From NCBI RefSeq assembly GCF_001612765.1, contig NZ_BDBB01000030.1, forward strand, positions 1 to 64,000: DNA of 64,000 nucleotides, read 5' to 3'. Under the pieces are notes generated by a model that was not told the origin of the DNA, did no database searches, and worked only from the letters and a program-made list of their open reading frames with translations. Every line of letters begins with the position of its first letter. Position 1 is the stretch's first letter. Positions 1 to 8,652 of the stretch are shown here, one piece after another. The position numbers were made by a program, and so were the translations under genes. Origin of the DNA: Nocardia arthritidis NBRC 100137. GTDB taxonomy: Bacteria > Actinomycetota > Actinomycetes > Mycobacteriales > Mycobacteriaceae.

Positions 1-277
1 GCCAGCGGGCGTCGGCTTCCTCCGAGCGGCGCAACGCCGTCGCCGACTTCCGGTCGCGCCGCTCGGCGGCCAGCTCCGCCTCGATTTCCCGGCGCCGCTG
101 CTTGCGCCGCTGCGCGCGAATCCATTCCGCGAGTTCGCGCTCAGCGGTGATCTCGCGTTCGGACAGCACGTCCAGCAGTGCCGGATCCGATTGCAGGGGC
201 AATTTGCCGCGCGCGGTCTCGACTTGCTGTGCCAGCGCGGCAATCTCGGAACTACCGTTCGAGGGTTCGTCGGGCAT
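1..277 (-). CDS. Charged coiled-coil-like protein, 5' part only
   Basis: An open frame starts at an ATG at 277 and runs off the left edge of the window without a stop, so only about the first 92 residues are seen. A GGGAAGG ribosome binding site lies about 6 nt upstream of the ATG. The visible part is hydrophilic and very rich in Arg, Glu and Ala (for example the stretch RRKQRRREIEAELAAERR), which suggests a long helix or coiled coil followed by further sequence outside the window. No domain is recognised and no function is proposed. GC-rich third positions support that it is a real gene. Confidence 0.6.
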   Translation of the reverse strand, partial: MPDEPSNGSSEIAALAQQVETARGKLPLQSDPALLDVLSEREITAERELAEWIRAQRRKQRRREIEAELAAERRDRKSATALRRSEEADARW

Positions 278-628
278 CGCGAGCCTTCCCGGGAGCAGGT
301 GTCATGTCGGGTGGTGGAGACATGAGTGCTCGAACATATGTGTGATCGGAGTGAGACTAAACCGACCTCTGCCCGTGGTCAATGCGATGCACACTGGGCC
401 GGCGGCGACACGCCGAGCTGCCGAAATTCGCGGCGCGCGTCGAATATCCGGGTGAGCGGCTCTTTTGTCGACGTGCCCGCGTGTCGAAAGTGAGTTCGAT
501 TTCTCCCTGCGCCGACTTTCGCCGCTCCGGGCGGTCGTCGATTGATCGACCGCGCAAGGCGGTTCCCCGCGCGAGCGTTTTCCGCGGCCCGGAAGAACGC
601 GAAGGCAATCGTCCGTCCGAAATCCAGG
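278..628. other. Intergenic stretch with no supported gene
   Basis: This stretch of about 350 nt lies between the start of the truncated left-edge gene and the 3' end of the CPBP gene. Open frames exist on both strands, but they have biased, low-complexity Arg/Ser/Pro translations and none has a convincing start. No RNA gene or repeat was seen. It probably carries the promoter of the left-edge gene. Confidence 0.5.
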
Positions 629-1372
629 TCAGCTCAATGTGGTGTGCCAGACGATGGCGGCGGCCAGGGCTCCCGCGCCGTTGACCGACCAGTGCAGGGC
701 GATGGGGGCGAGCAGGCTGCCGCTGCGGTGGCGCAGCCAGGTGAACACCACGCCCGCCGCGGCGGTGGCGAAGACGGCGAGCAGGATCCCGATGACCTGT
801 CCGGCCACGCCGCCGCCGACGACTCCGCTCAGGCCGCGGTTGCTGGAGGTAAGCCCCAGGGAGGAGGCGATGTGCCAGAGACCGAAGAGGAGCGAGCCCG
901 CCGCGAATACGCCGCGCGCACCGTAGACGCGATCCAGCGTGCCGTACAACACACCGCGGAAGGCCAGTTCCTCGGGAATCACGGTTTGCAGCGGGATGAC
1001 GATCATCGAGGCGATCATCGCGCCGGAGATGGTGGCGTAGCGATCGGCCAAGAAGAACGGCCGGGTCAAGGGGAGTGTCGCCCCGATCGCCACGACCGCG
1101 ATGACCAGCGCCGCCGCGCCGAGCGCGTAGAGCGAACCACGCCGCCAGTGCCGGGGCGAAAGGCCCAGCTCCGACCAGCCGAGGCCGCGCCTGCGCATCA
1201 GCGCGAGCAGTGCGATCGCCGCGACCGGAACCGTCACGATGCTCGCCCACACGGTGGTGAAGTGCGCGATCAGATTGGTCCCCGCCAGAACGAGCACGAC
1301 GACGGCGACGTCGAGGTAAGCGCGCGCTCTCTGGCGTTGCTGGATGGGTGCTGCGAGGTCGGGTTGAGCCAT
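629..1372 (-). CDS. CPBP family intramembrane metalloprotease
   Basis: A 247-residue polytopic membrane protein of the CPBP (CAAX protease and bacteriocin-processing) family. After a short polar N-terminus there are about six to eight hydrophobic segments. The family's glutamate motif appears as PEELAFRG near residue 135, and the downstream histidine motif as FGLWH near residue 165. A last histidine lies in APIALHWSVN close to the C-terminus. These residues are expected to bind a catalytic metal within the membrane. The substrate cannot be told from the sequence. It is transcribed on the minus strand, like its neighbour at 1426-2355, about 50 nt downstream of it, so the two could share a transcript. 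Confidence 0.85.
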   Translation of the reverse strand: MAQPDLAAPIQQRQRARAYLDVAVVVLVLAGTNLIAHFTTVWASIVTVPVAAIALLALMRRRGLGWSELGLSPRHWRRGSLYALGAAALVIAVVAIGATLPLTRPFFLADRYATISGAMIASMIVIPLQTVIPEELAFRGVLYGTLDRVYGARGVFAAGSLLFGLWHIASSLGLTSSNRGLSGVVGGGVAGQVIGILLAVFATAAAGVVFTWLRHRSGSLLAPIALHWSVNGAGALAAAIVWHTTLS

Positions 1373-1425
1373 CCCGGACCAGTCTACGGATCTGAAACAG
1401 GTTCACTGCGCGCGGCCCGGCGCCG

Positions 1426-2355
1426 TCAGCCGGCCCACCCGTGCGGATCGGTCCAAGCCTGCAGGGTGCGCGTGGTCTGGAAGCGGCGCGGCTCGCGGGT
1501 GACCGGGTCGGTGAACTCGAGCGAGGCGGCGAGCAATTGCAGCGGCCTGGTGAAGTCGTCGACGGGCTTGTCGGTGAGCACCGGGTAGAAGTCGTCGCCG
1601 AGGATGGGAATGCCGAGGCTGTTCATGTGCAGGCGCAGCTGGTGGGTCCGGCCGGTGTGCGGGCGCAGCCGGTAGCGGCCGAGGCCGTCACGGTGCTCGA
1701 GCAGTTCGATCTCGGTTTCCGCGTTGGGTTCGCCCGGCACCTCCTGGGCGGCGAGCACCTGCTTCTCCTTGATGATCCGGCTGCGCACCACGCGGGGCAG
1801 TTCGAGGCCGGGATCGTACGGGGCGATCGCTTCGTACTCCTTGCGCACGGTGCGCTTGTGGAACATGGTCTGGTACGCGCCGCGGCGGGCGGGGTTGACC
1901 ACGAACAGCAGCAGGCCCGCCGTGACGCGGTCGAGCCGATGCGCCGGGATCAGGTCGGGGAGGTCCAGCTCCCGGCGCAGCCGCACCAGCGCGGTCTGCA
2001 GAATGTGCTGACCGCGCGGAATCGTCGCAAGGAAGTGTGGCTTGTCCACCACCAGCAGGTCGTCGTCGCGATGCACGACGGGGATGTCGAACGGGACCAC
2101 CGTCTCCTCGGGCAGGTCGCGGTGGAACCAGACCGCGCCGCCGGGCACGTACGGCGCGTCATGGGGGATCGGCCCGTCCAGGTCGACGATGCCGCCCACG
2201 TGCAGCAGTTCATCGATCCGCGTCGCGGGCACCCGGGGCAGACGCTCCACCAGGTGGTCCCGGATGGTCGCCCAGTGGCCCTGCTCCGGTAGTCGCAGCC
2301 GGGCCGGGTCCAAGCCGTGCCGCTTGGGCAACGGCGGTTGTTGCCGCCTTCTCAT
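1426..2355 (-). CDS. RluA-family RNA pseudouridine synthase
   Basis: A 309-residue pseudouridine synthase of the RluA/RsuA superfamily, expected to isomerise specific uridines in rRNA or tRNA. The catalytic motif HRLDR, with its aspartate, lies near residue 140 after VVDKP at about residue 102. The RNA-binding substrate loop TGRTHQLRLHM lies near residue 234. The N-terminal 90 residues form an extended actinobacterial-type leader, including the region KRHGLDPARL, rather than a clear S4 domain. The exact target nucleotide cannot be predicted. The gene stands alone or at the head of a short minus-strand group with the CPBP gene downstream. Confidence 0.9.
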   Translation of the reverse strand: MRRRQQPPLPKRHGLDPARLRLPEQGHWATIRDHLVERLPRVPATRIDELLHVGGIVDLDGPIPHDAPYVPGGAVWFHRDLPEETVVPFDIPVVHRDDDLLVVDKPHFLATIPRGQHILQTALVRLRRELDLPDLIPAHRLDRVTAGLLLFVVNPARRGAYQTMFHKRTVRKEYEAIAPYDPGLELPRVVRSRIIKEKQVLAAQEVPGEPNAETEIELLEHRDGLGRYRLRPHTGRTHQLRLHMNSLGIPILGDDFYPVLTDKPVDDFTRPLQLLAASLEFTDPVTREPRRFQTTRTLQAWTDPHGWAG

Positions 2356-2416
2356 CGGTATCGACCCTAACCGGAGGCCGGACCCGCGATAACCGAGGCC
2401 GTGCCGCGCCGCGCGC

Positions 2417-2998
2417 TCAGTGGGCGCGAACCGCTATACCCGGGTAATCCAGCACCAAGCCGGACTTGTCGTAGTCCAGGGTGCAGGTGAAGTCGAACTC
2501 CGGGGCCTGGTAGCGGAACCGCGGTCCGTGCGCCCCGTCGGCGATGCGGGCGTAGCGCTGTTCCAACCGGGCCACCGCGGCGCCGGAGGCGTACACGTAG
2601 GCCGCGGGGGCGGCCGCGCCGTCGCCGATCTCCCACGCCGACCGGTGCACCGGGAGGGCGTTGGTCAGTGCGGAGGATTCCAAATCCACGTCCAGGCAGC
2701 CGTCGAGCAGCGGCGCGGGCATGCCGTCCAGCAGCCAGGACCCCGCGCCGTCGGACTCCAGCACCAGCGTGTTCCAGCCACCGGGTTTACGCACGCCCAC
2801 CTGGGCCCGGCACGTCCGCCATTCGGTGTCCAGCGCGATCCGGTAGTCCACCACCCACGCCGCGCCGTCCTCGACGGCCGTCGTGCAGCCGTCGATCAGC
2901 ACGCCCAGCTCGGTGACCCGGAAATACGCCACCTCGAATCCCTCGCGGGCGATGCGGTGCCGCCACGCGGCGGTGGGCGGCGGCGGCTCGAACATCAT
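2417..2998 (-). CDS. Putative glycolipid-binding domain protein
   Basis: A product of 193 residues starting at an ATG at 2998; a second in-frame ATG follows at once. The longer frame upstream overlaps the preceding gene and is rejected. The sequence fits the putative glycolipid-binding family (DUF1089/PF06475): an all-beta protein with conserved WRTCRAQVGVRKPG, LDVDLESSALTNALPVHR and an RYQAPEFDFTCTLDYD-type C-terminal strand region. No signal peptide or membrane segment is seen. The gene starts 4 nt after the stop of the PPOX oxidoreductase, so the two are probably co-transcribed and translationally linked. The biochemical function of the family is not established. Confidence 0.8.
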   Translation of the reverse strand: MMFEPPPPTAAWRHRIAREGFEVAYFRVTELGVLIDGCTTAVEDGAAWVVDYRIALDTEWRTCRAQVGVRKPGGWNTLVLESDGAGSWLLDGMPAPLLDGCLDVDLESSALTNALPVHRSAWEIGDGAAAPAAYVYASGAAVARLEQRYARIADGAHGPRFRYQAPEFDFTCTLDYDKSGLVLDYPGIAVRAH

Positions 2999-3002
2999 GG
3001 GA

Positions 3003-3455
3003 TCAGAATCCGCGCAACCGGTCCGGGATGACGCGCAGCACGACCGAGTACTCGGCATAGAACTGCTCGTCGGTCAGGCCGATCGAGCGCAGTCCGTCGG
3101 CGTACTTCTTCGTGAATGCATCGATCTCGTCCGCACCGGGACGTTGGTCGACCACGCGCGCCGTGCCGGTGAGCACGACGACGTCGCCGCCGTGCTCGGT
3201 GCTGTTGAGGTTCAGCGAGACCCGGGGATTGCGCTGGATGTTGCGCACCTTCGGCTGGCCGGGCTTGCTGAAGATCAGGAACTCGCCGTCGCGCCACTGG
3301 AACCAGACGGGGTTCGGCTGCGGTGTGCCGGTGGGGCCGACGGTGGTCAGCCAGAGAACGGACTCGCGGCCGAGTCGTCCGGCGACTTTCGCGCCGAATT
3401 CGGTCTCGGTATCCACGACGGGGGCGGCGGATCGATCGGATGCCGTTGCGGTCAT
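3003..3455 (-). CDS. PPOX-class F420-dependent oxidoreductase (TIGR03667-like)
   Basis: A flavin-reductase-like split beta-barrel protein of the pyridoxamine 5'-phosphate oxidase superfamily, 150 residues from the ATG at 3455. Features include LWLTTVGPTGTPQPNPVWF, the strand EFLIFSKPGQPKVRNI and NPRVSLNL, in the order typical of small actinobacterial F420- or flavin-binding enzymes of the TIGR03667 group (Rv3369-like). The longer in-frame start at 3503 adds 16 residues that lack family similarity and is not preferred. Expected reaction: redox chemistry with deazaflavin F420 or flavin; substrate unknown. It lies directly upstream of the glycolipid-binding-domain gene on the same strand. Confidence 0.85.
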   Translation of the reverse strand: MTATASDRSAAPVVDTETEFGAKVAGRLGRESVLWLTTVGPTGTPQPNPVWFQWRDGEFLIFSKPGQPKVRNIQRNPRVSLNLNSTEHGGDVVVLTGTARVVDQRPGADEIDAFTKKYADGLRSIGLTDEQFYAEYSVVLRVIPDRLRGF

Positions 3456-3584
3456 GGCAGGGTCAACACTGCGGCCCCCGGCTGGATTCCGCTCCACGCA
3501 CAAAAGTCACTCCGGTGCGTGCGAGTTCGTCGCCGTCCGCACCGGAGCCGAGACCTGAGCGCCGTGCGTCCATCGCGGACGCCA

Positions 3585-3779
3585 CTACGGCGTGGCCCGT
3601 TCATCGAGCACCATCAGACGAGCCTCGACCAGCGTCCTGCGTGCGCGCCGCCGGACCCGGCACGATTCGACGCTGCAATCCAGGTGCACCTGCATTGCCG
3701 TGTGCGCTCGGCCCGCGGTCAGTTCGCCGGGATCTTTCGCGCAATTGGTCAGAACCGAAAACATCTCCGTGCCACACAT
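3585..3779 (-). CDS. Small conserved cysteine-containing protein
   Basis: A 64-residue protein from an ATG at 3779, preceded by AGGAG about 8 nt upstream. The translation has a clear protein-like middle, AMQVHLDCSVESCRVRRR followed by ARRTLVEARLMVLDER, resembling small actinobacterial hypothetical proteins with a CxxxxC pair and a basic helix. This contrasts with the low-complexity translations of the other frames here. No function is known. The two cysteines could bind a metal, but this is speculation. It sits alone between the PPOX gene and the iron-regulated transporter, on the strand opposite the transporter. Confidence 0.55.
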   Translation of the reverse strand: MCGTEMFSVLTNCAKDPGELTAGRAHTAMQVHLDCSVESCRVRRRARRTLVEARLMVLDERATP

Positions 3780-4223
3780 ATTCGAAACTCCTGCGTGTCC
3801 GATGGTTTGCTTTCGTCGAAGTTAGCGATGCGCACGGGCTATCCGGCCAGGATGGGCCGCCGTTCACGGAGGATTTCCCGGCCCGTCGGGAGTTCGAAAA
3901 ATGCTGGTCCCAAACAATTTTCGCACATTGGCGAAATAAGTCGGGAAGGGCAACTGTGTACGCACGCCGAGTATCCGGCGCAATGCCGTTGCGAGACTCG
4001 ACGCGACATGAGGGCGTGGGAATTGCCGCACGAGTCGGCGAGCTCGTCGAGGTTGCGGTGCGCGTGGCCGGATCTGTCGGAGCCGATGCGTCGAGCGCGA
4101 AGCGATGAAGAGGCCCCGGACGAGGCAAGGTAACTTAGGCTAACCTTCCTTGCTGAGCGTTCCTGTGTGAGGATGGGGCGATTCCAGTGACGGATGCCGC
4201 AAGGGTGAGAGACGAGGGTCCAG
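3780..4223. other. Intergenic region upstream of the siderophore transporter operon
   Basis: About 440 nt without a supported gene. The long frames on both strands translate into low-complexity sequence. The right end carries the iron box described separately, about 75 nt before the start of the transporter gene. The AT-richer part around 3770-3950 may hold the promoter of the small minus-strand gene. Confidence 0.5.
4130..4148 (+). promoter_or_regulatory. IdeR/DmdR-like iron box upstream of irtA
   Basis: The sequence contains the core TTAGGCTAACCT of the actinobacterial iron-repressor box TTAGGTTAGSCTAACCTAA. The right half matches well and the left half is degenerate (about 14 of 19). It lies about 75 nt upstream of the ABC transporter start, where Fe-loaded IdeR/DtxR would block transcription in iron-replete cells. 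Confidence 0.75.
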
Positions 4224-6077
4224 ATGACGGTAGAGGTCGCGCCGCTGCCCGCGGCGCAGACGGGAAACCGGCCGCCGAAGACGGTGCTGAAAGAACGCAA
4301 GCAGCAGGAGGCGCGGGCCCGCAAGGAGATTCTCGCGCCCGTACGCGGCCCGTTGACCGTCGCGAGCGTCGTCATGGCCGTCGCGTCGGCGTGCGCGGTC
4401 GTGCCATTCGTGCTGATCGTGGAGGCCTGCCGCGAACTGCTCCGAGACCATGTGGACACCGATCGGGTATGGCGCCTGCTGACGATCGCGGTGCTGGTCC
4501 TGGTGGCCCGCGCCTTGCTTCAAGCCGCCGCGCTGACCTGGACGCATCTGGTCGACGCCGGATATCAGCTCACCGTGCGCCGGGCGCTGGCGGCCAAGCT
4601 GACGAGGGTGCCTCTGGGCTGGTTCGGCGAGCGCACGTCCGGTGAGGTGAAGAAGTATCTGCAGGACGACGTGGAGGCATTGCACTACCTGGTGGCGCAC
4701 GCGCGCCTGGAGTTCGTCGGCGCGCTCACCGTTCCGCTGATCACCCTCGGGTATCTGTTCACCGTCGAATGGCGGCTCGCCGTGGTCCTGCTGCTGCCGG
4801 TCCTGGCGTACGCCGTGCTCTACAGCCGGATGATGGACCGGGACGGCCGTGACCGTTTCGTGGTCTACACGCGCTCCGAACAGGCCACCAAGCAGGCGAC
4901 CATCGAATTCGTCGACGGCATCCAGGTGGTGCGCGCCTTCGGGCAGGCGGGCAAGGCGCACAGCGCGTTCCAGGACGCCGTCGAGCACCAGGCGCGCAGC
5001 GTCCACCGGCTGAAGATGCCGATCCTGAAGGTGCAGGCGGCCTCCGACATCGTCGTCACCCCGGTGTTCGTGATGCTGGTCGTGGTCTTCGGCGGACTGG
5101 CGGCAGTCGGGCTGGACTGGGTCGAGCCCCTTGATGTGCTGCCGTTCCTGTTGGTCGGCCTGGGGCTGGGCAGCTCGTTGCTCAGTCTCGGCTACGGCGC
5201 GCAGGCGCTGCGGGCGGCCGCGGTGGCCGCGCAGCGCCTGCACGATCTACAGCAAACCCCCGAACTGAGCACCGGGGCTCCGGAGGCCGCCGAACCGGCA
5301 TCTGCGCCCGCCGGACCGGTCCGGTTCGAAGGGGTCGGCTTCGGCTATCGCTCCGGCCACGACGTGCTGCGCGACATCGACCTCGAACTCGCTCCCGGCA
5401 CCATCACCGCGCTGGTCGGCCCGAGCGGATCGGGCAAGTCGACGCTGGCCAAACTGCTTCCGCGCTTCTACGACGTGGGATCGGGCCGAATCACCATCGG
5501 TGGCCGCGACGTCCGCGACTTCCCGAGCGAAGAGCTCTACCACACGGTCGGATTCGTCTTCCAGGACGTGCGGTTGATTCGCGGCAGCATCCGGGAGAAC
5601 CTGCGCCTGGCCCGGCCCGACGCCGACGACGCGGCGTTGGAGCGGGCTGCTCGCGCCGCGCAGATCCACGATCGCATCGTGGCGCTGCCGCGTGGCTACG
5701 ACTCCGAGCTCGGCGTCGACGCGACCCTGTCCGGCGGCGAGGCGCAGCGGCTTTCCATCGCGCGCGCCCTGCTCGCCGACACCCCCGTCCTCGTACTCGA
5801 CGAAGCGACCGCCTTCGCGGACCCGGAATCGGAAGCGGCGGTGCAGGACGCGCTGGCGGTGCTGGTCGCGGGCCGCACAGTGCTGGTCATCGCGCACCGG
5901 TTGCACACCATCACCGGGGTGGATCGAATCCTGGTGCTCGAACGGGGACGACTGGTCGAGCAGGGTGATCACGCGAGTCTCGTCACCGCGGGCGGCGCCT
6001 ATCAGCGGCTGTGGGAGATCAACGAAGCGGCGCTGGGCCAGATCGCCCTCGTCGACAGTGCGGAGGGTGTCCGATGA
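4224..6077 (+). CDS. irtA: Siderophore ABC transporter, IrtA-like subunit
   Basis: A 617-residue fused permease-ATPase with the exporter fold used by IrtAB to import Fe-carboxymycobactin. Residues about 30-330 form six transmembrane helices. The ATPase follows, with Walker A GPSGSGKST near 399, signature LSGGEAQRLS near 503, Walker B VLVLDEAT near 522 and the H-loop AHRLHTI near 557. Unlike mycobacterial IrtA, it lacks the N-terminal FAD-binding siderophore-interacting domain; a separate gene at 7874-8581 supplies one. It overlaps the next gene by 4 nt (ATGA), so the two half-transporters are translationally coupled. Known family role: import of ferric lipophilic siderophore. That it carries the nocobactin made by this locus is inferred from context. 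Confidence 0.88.
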   Translation: MTVEVAPLPAAQTGNRPPKTVLKERKQQEARARKEILAPVRGPLTVASVVMAVASACAVVPFVLIVEACRELLRDHVDTDRVWRLLTIAVLVLVARALLQAAALTWTHLVDAGYQLTVRRALAAKLTRVPLGWFGERTSGEVKKYLQDDVEALHYLVAHARLEFVGALTVPLITLGYLFTVEWRLAVVLLLPVLAYAVLYSRMMDRDGRDRFVVYTRSEQATKQATIEFVDGIQVVRAFGQAGKAHSAFQDAVEHQARSVHRLKMPILKVQAASDIVVTPVFVMLVVVFGGLAAVGLDWVEPLDVLPFLLVGLGLGSSLLSLGYGAQALRAAAVAAQRLHDLQQTPELSTGAPEAAEPASAPAGPVRFEGVGFGYRSGHDVLRDIDLELAPGTITALVGPSGSGKSTLAKLLPRFYDVGSGRITIGGRDVRDFPSEELYHTVGFVFQDVRLIRGSIRENLRLARPDADDAALERAARAAQIHDRIVALPRGYDSELGVDATLSGGEAQRLSIARALLADTPVLVLDEATAFADPESEAAVQDALAVLVAGRTVLVIAHRLHTITGVDRILVLERGRLVEQGDHASLVTAGGAYQRLWEINEAALGQIALVDSAEGVR

Positions 6078-7810
6078 TTCGCAAGGTGCTGGGGTTGGTT
6101 CCGGATGAATTCGCCCACCTGACCCCGAAACTGTTCGCCGTCATCGTGGCGCAGGCACTCAGTCAGGCCGTGGCGTATCTGCTGTTGGTCCCGGTGCTGA
6201 CGGCGCTTTTCGACGATGACCTCGGCCGCGCCTGGCTCTGGGCGCTCGGCATGCTCGCCGCCGTCGCGGGCGTGGTGGTGTTCGGCTACCTGCAGGCGGC
6301 GATCGGGTTGCGCGTCGGCATCGGCATGCAGCGCGGGTTGCAGACTCGGCTCGGCGACCACCTGAACGCGCTGCCCCTGGGCTGGTTCGAGACCCATGAT
6401 GCCGGGCCGCTGGGCCGGTTGACGGTCGACAACGTGCGCGAGCTGCAGGGCCTGGTCGCCTATCTGCTGGCGAGGATTCTCACCGGTGTCATCGTCCCGC
6501 TCGCGGTCGCGGTCGGCATGCTGGTGGTCGACTGGCGCATCGCGCTGGCCATGCTGCTCGCCGCGCCGGTGCTCTACCTGGTGAACGGCCTGGCCAACCG
6601 CGCCTACACCAGCGCGGACCAGCGCATGCACGCGGCGGCGGCCGAAGCCGACTCGCGCGTCATCGAATTCGCCCAGGCCCAGCCGGTGCTGCGCGCGTTC
6701 GGCGCGGTGGGCTCGGGAAATCGGGCGCTCGACGCCGCCCTGGCCGGGCAGCGCTCGGCGGGCTCGCGGATGGTGTTCGCCAGCGTGCCGGGGCTGATTC
6801 TGTTCGCCCTCTTCGTGCAGGCGGTTTTCCTCGTCCTGGTGTACGTCGCGGTGGCGCGGGTGACCGACGGCGCCATCTCCGCCGCCGTCGCGATCGCGCT
6901 CATCGCGGTGAGTTCGCGGTTCATCGAACCGCTCAATCAAGCCGCGCAGCTGGGCAGCGCGCTGCGTTCGGCCGGTTCGGCCGCCGACCGCATCACCGAG
7001 CTGCTCGACGAACCGGTGCTGCCGGAGGCGGACGCACCGGTCACACCGGGAACGCCGTCGGTGGTCTTCGACGATGTGAGTTTCGGATACCGTCCAGGTG
7101 AGCCGGTGCTTTCGGGGGTGACCTTCAGCGTGCCCGCGGGTACCACCACGGCCATCGTCGGGCCCAGCGGCGCGGGCAAGACGACTCTGCTGCGGTTGGC
7201 CGCCCGGTTCTACGACGTGGATTCCGGCCGAGTGGTGGTGGGCGAGCACGACGTGCGCGATCAGCCGTCGGCGACGCTGCTCGATCAGCTGTCGCTGGTC
7301 TTCCAGAACGTGTACCTGTTCGATCAGTCGGTCGCCGACAACATCCGGATCGGCCGGCCGCAGGCCGATGACGCAGAGGTGCGTCGTGCGGCGGCCGCGG
7401 CCAGGGTCGACGAGATCGTCGAGCGCCTTCCCGACGGATTCGACACCCGGGTCGGTGAGGGCGGCGCGGCGCTGTCCGGCGGTGAGCGCCAGCGCGTCTC
7501 GATCGCCAGGGCGCTGCTGAAGGACGCGCCCATCGTGCTGTTGGACGAGGTGACCAGTGCGCTGGATCCGCACAGCGAAGCGCTCGTGGTGCGCGGGATG
7601 CACGAGATCACCAAGGACAAGACGGTGATAGTCGTCGCGCACCGCCTGGCCACCATCGCCCACGCCGACCAGATCCTGTTCGTGGACGGTGGACGGATCG
7701 TGGAGCGCGGTACGCACGCGGAACTGCTCGAGCTGGACGGCCGCTACGCCGCGTTCTGGAACGAGCGATCCCGCGCGGCGGGTTGGCATCTGGAACCTGT
7801 TGCCACATAG
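6074..7810 (+). CDS. irtB: Siderophore ABC transporter, IrtB-like subunit
   Basis: A 578-residue permease-ATPase from the ATG at 6074, which overlaps the TGA of irtA; an upstream in-frame start would lie inside irtA. It has an N-terminal six-helix membrane domain and a C-terminal ATPase with Walker A GPSGAGKTT near residue 362, signature LSGGERQRVS near 466 and Walker B IVLLDEVTS near 486. It should pair with the IrtA-like protein as a heterodimer that moves Fe-siderophore across the inner membrane. It ends at a hairpin shared with the converging siderophore-interacting protein gene. Confidence 0.88.
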   Translation: MIRKVLGLVPDEFAHLTPKLFAVIVAQALSQAVAYLLLVPVLTALFDDDLGRAWLWALGMLAAVAGVVVFGYLQAAIGLRVGIGMQRGLQTRLGDHLNALPLGWFETHDAGPLGRLTVDNVRELQGLVAYLLARILTGVIVPLAVAVGMLVVDWRIALAMLLAAPVLYLVNGLANRAYTSADQRMHAAAAEADSRVIEFAQAQPVLRAFGAVGSGNRALDAALAGQRSAGSRMVFASVPGLILFALFVQAVFLVLVYVAVARVTDGAISAAVAIALIAVSSRFIEPLNQAAQLGSALRSAGSAADRITELLDEPVLPEADAPVTPGTPSVVFDDVSFGYRPGEPVLSGVTFSVPAGTTTAIVGPSGAGKTTLLRLAARFYDVDSGRVVVGEHDVRDQPSATLLDQLSLVFQNVYLFDQSVADNIRIGRPQADDAEVRRAAAAARVDEIVERLPDGFDTRVGEGGAALSGGERQRVSIARALLKDAPIVLLDEVTSALDPHSEALVVRGMHEITKDKTVIVVAHRLATIAHADQILFVDGGRIVERGTHAELLELDGRYAAFWNERSRAAGWHLEPVAT

Positions 7811-7829
7811 CGGTTCTCGGGCCGACGAA

Positions 7830-7861
7830 ACGCCGCACCGCGCGGGGGAGCGGTGCGGCGT
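7830..7861. terminator. Bidirectional terminator hairpin
   Basis: An 11-bp perfect GC-rich inverted repeat (ACGCCGCACCG paired with CGGTGCGGCGT) with a 10-nt loop. It lies between the convergent irtB-like and siderophore-interacting protein genes, where it can end both transcripts. Confidence 0.75.
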
Positions 7862-7873
7862 GGGAGAAAGACC

Positions 7874-8581
7874 CTACTTCCAGTAGGCCTGGGATTTGAT
7901 CGCGGTCTTGGGCAGGTTGTGCGTCGTCTTGAAGCTCTTCACGATCGAGCGGGTGGTGTGCCCGTCGCAGGCGACCCAGGCGAAGGCGTCGGCCGGGCAG
8001 GTGAGTTCCTGGGCCGCTTCGCGCAGCAATCGGCCGTCATCGACGCGTTGCAGCCACGTCACCTGGTGGTGCGGTTTGTTGCGCAGCGGGATCGTGGTGT
8101 CGGATTCGTGCTGCCACTCCAGCCAGACCCGCGCCGGGGTGTCGCCGATGGCATCCAGCAGCGAGTTGATCGCGGGCAGCGAGGCGGTGTCGCCGAAGAT
8201 GAGGTATTCGCCGGGGGTGGATTCCGGCAGTTGGAAATTCGAGCCGAGCACCGACACGTCGAGTTCGTCACCGACCGAGGCGTTTTGTGCCCAGCGGGCG
8301 GCGAGCCCGTCGTGCAGCGCGAATTCGATCGCGCAGCGGTCGCCGTCCGGGTCGGGGTCGACCAGGGTGTAGCCGCGCTGTTGCAGCTTGCCGCTCTCGC
8401 CGTCGGGGAACCAGCACCGAACCCACTGGGTGGGGTGAACCGGGTGATCGGCGAGTAGCCCGCCGGCGGTGAAGCCGAGTCGCACGTACTTGTCGGTGAT
8501 GTGTTCGGTCGACGTGACGGTGAGCCGGTAGTCGTTCCCACCCCACGCCTTGACTAACAGACCGTTGAAGCCTTTGCCCAT
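7874..8581 (-). CDS. Siderophore-interacting protein (FAD/NAD(P)H ferric-siderophore reductase)
   Basis: A 235-residue cytosolic flavoprotein of the SIP/ViuB family, which releases iron by reducing Fe(III)-siderophore. The FAD-binding motif RGYTLVDPD lies at 69-77, the nicotinamide-binding stretch GDTASLPAI at about 130-138, and the family's aromatic C-terminal end as AYWK. The start ATG at 8581 is followed by MGKGF, typical for the family. The gene is preceded by an iron box at 8587-8605. It converges with irtAB and probably does the job of the N-terminal domain that this IrtA lacks. Confidence 0.9.
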   Translation of the reverse strand: MGKGFNGLLVKAWGGNDYRLTVTSTEHITDKYVRLGFTAGGLLADHPVHPTQWVRCWFPDGESGKLQQRGYTLVDPDPDGDRCAIEFALHDGLAARWAQNASVGDELDVSVLGSNFQLPESTPGEYLIFGDTASLPAINSLLDAIGDTPARVWLEWQHESDTTIPLRNKPHHQVTWLQRVDDGRLLREAAQELTCPADAFAWVACDGHTTRSIVKSFKTTHNLPKTAIKSQAYWK

Positions 8582-8586
8582 GATAC

Positions 8587-8605
8587 TAAGGTTAGCCTAA
8601 CGAAA
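8587..8605 (-). promoter_or_regulatory. IdeR/DmdR-like iron box upstream of the SIP gene
   Basis: The sequence TAAGGTTAGCCTAACGAAA matches the 19-bp iron-box consensus at 16 positions. It lies 6 nt upstream of the start codon of the siderophore-interacting protein, so a bound repressor would block the promoter or early elongation. Confidence 0.85.
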
Positions 8606-8652
8606 GTTTAATGTCGCGTGATGCTTTCGCTCGCGCGGCGACGCCGAGGGGT

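Noticed and set aside
4224-6077. irtA-like protein as a multidrug exporter
   Set aside because: The fold is that of exporters, but the iron box, pairing with a second half-transporter and the siderophore locus favour the IrtAB import role; the alternative is not excluded by sequence alone.
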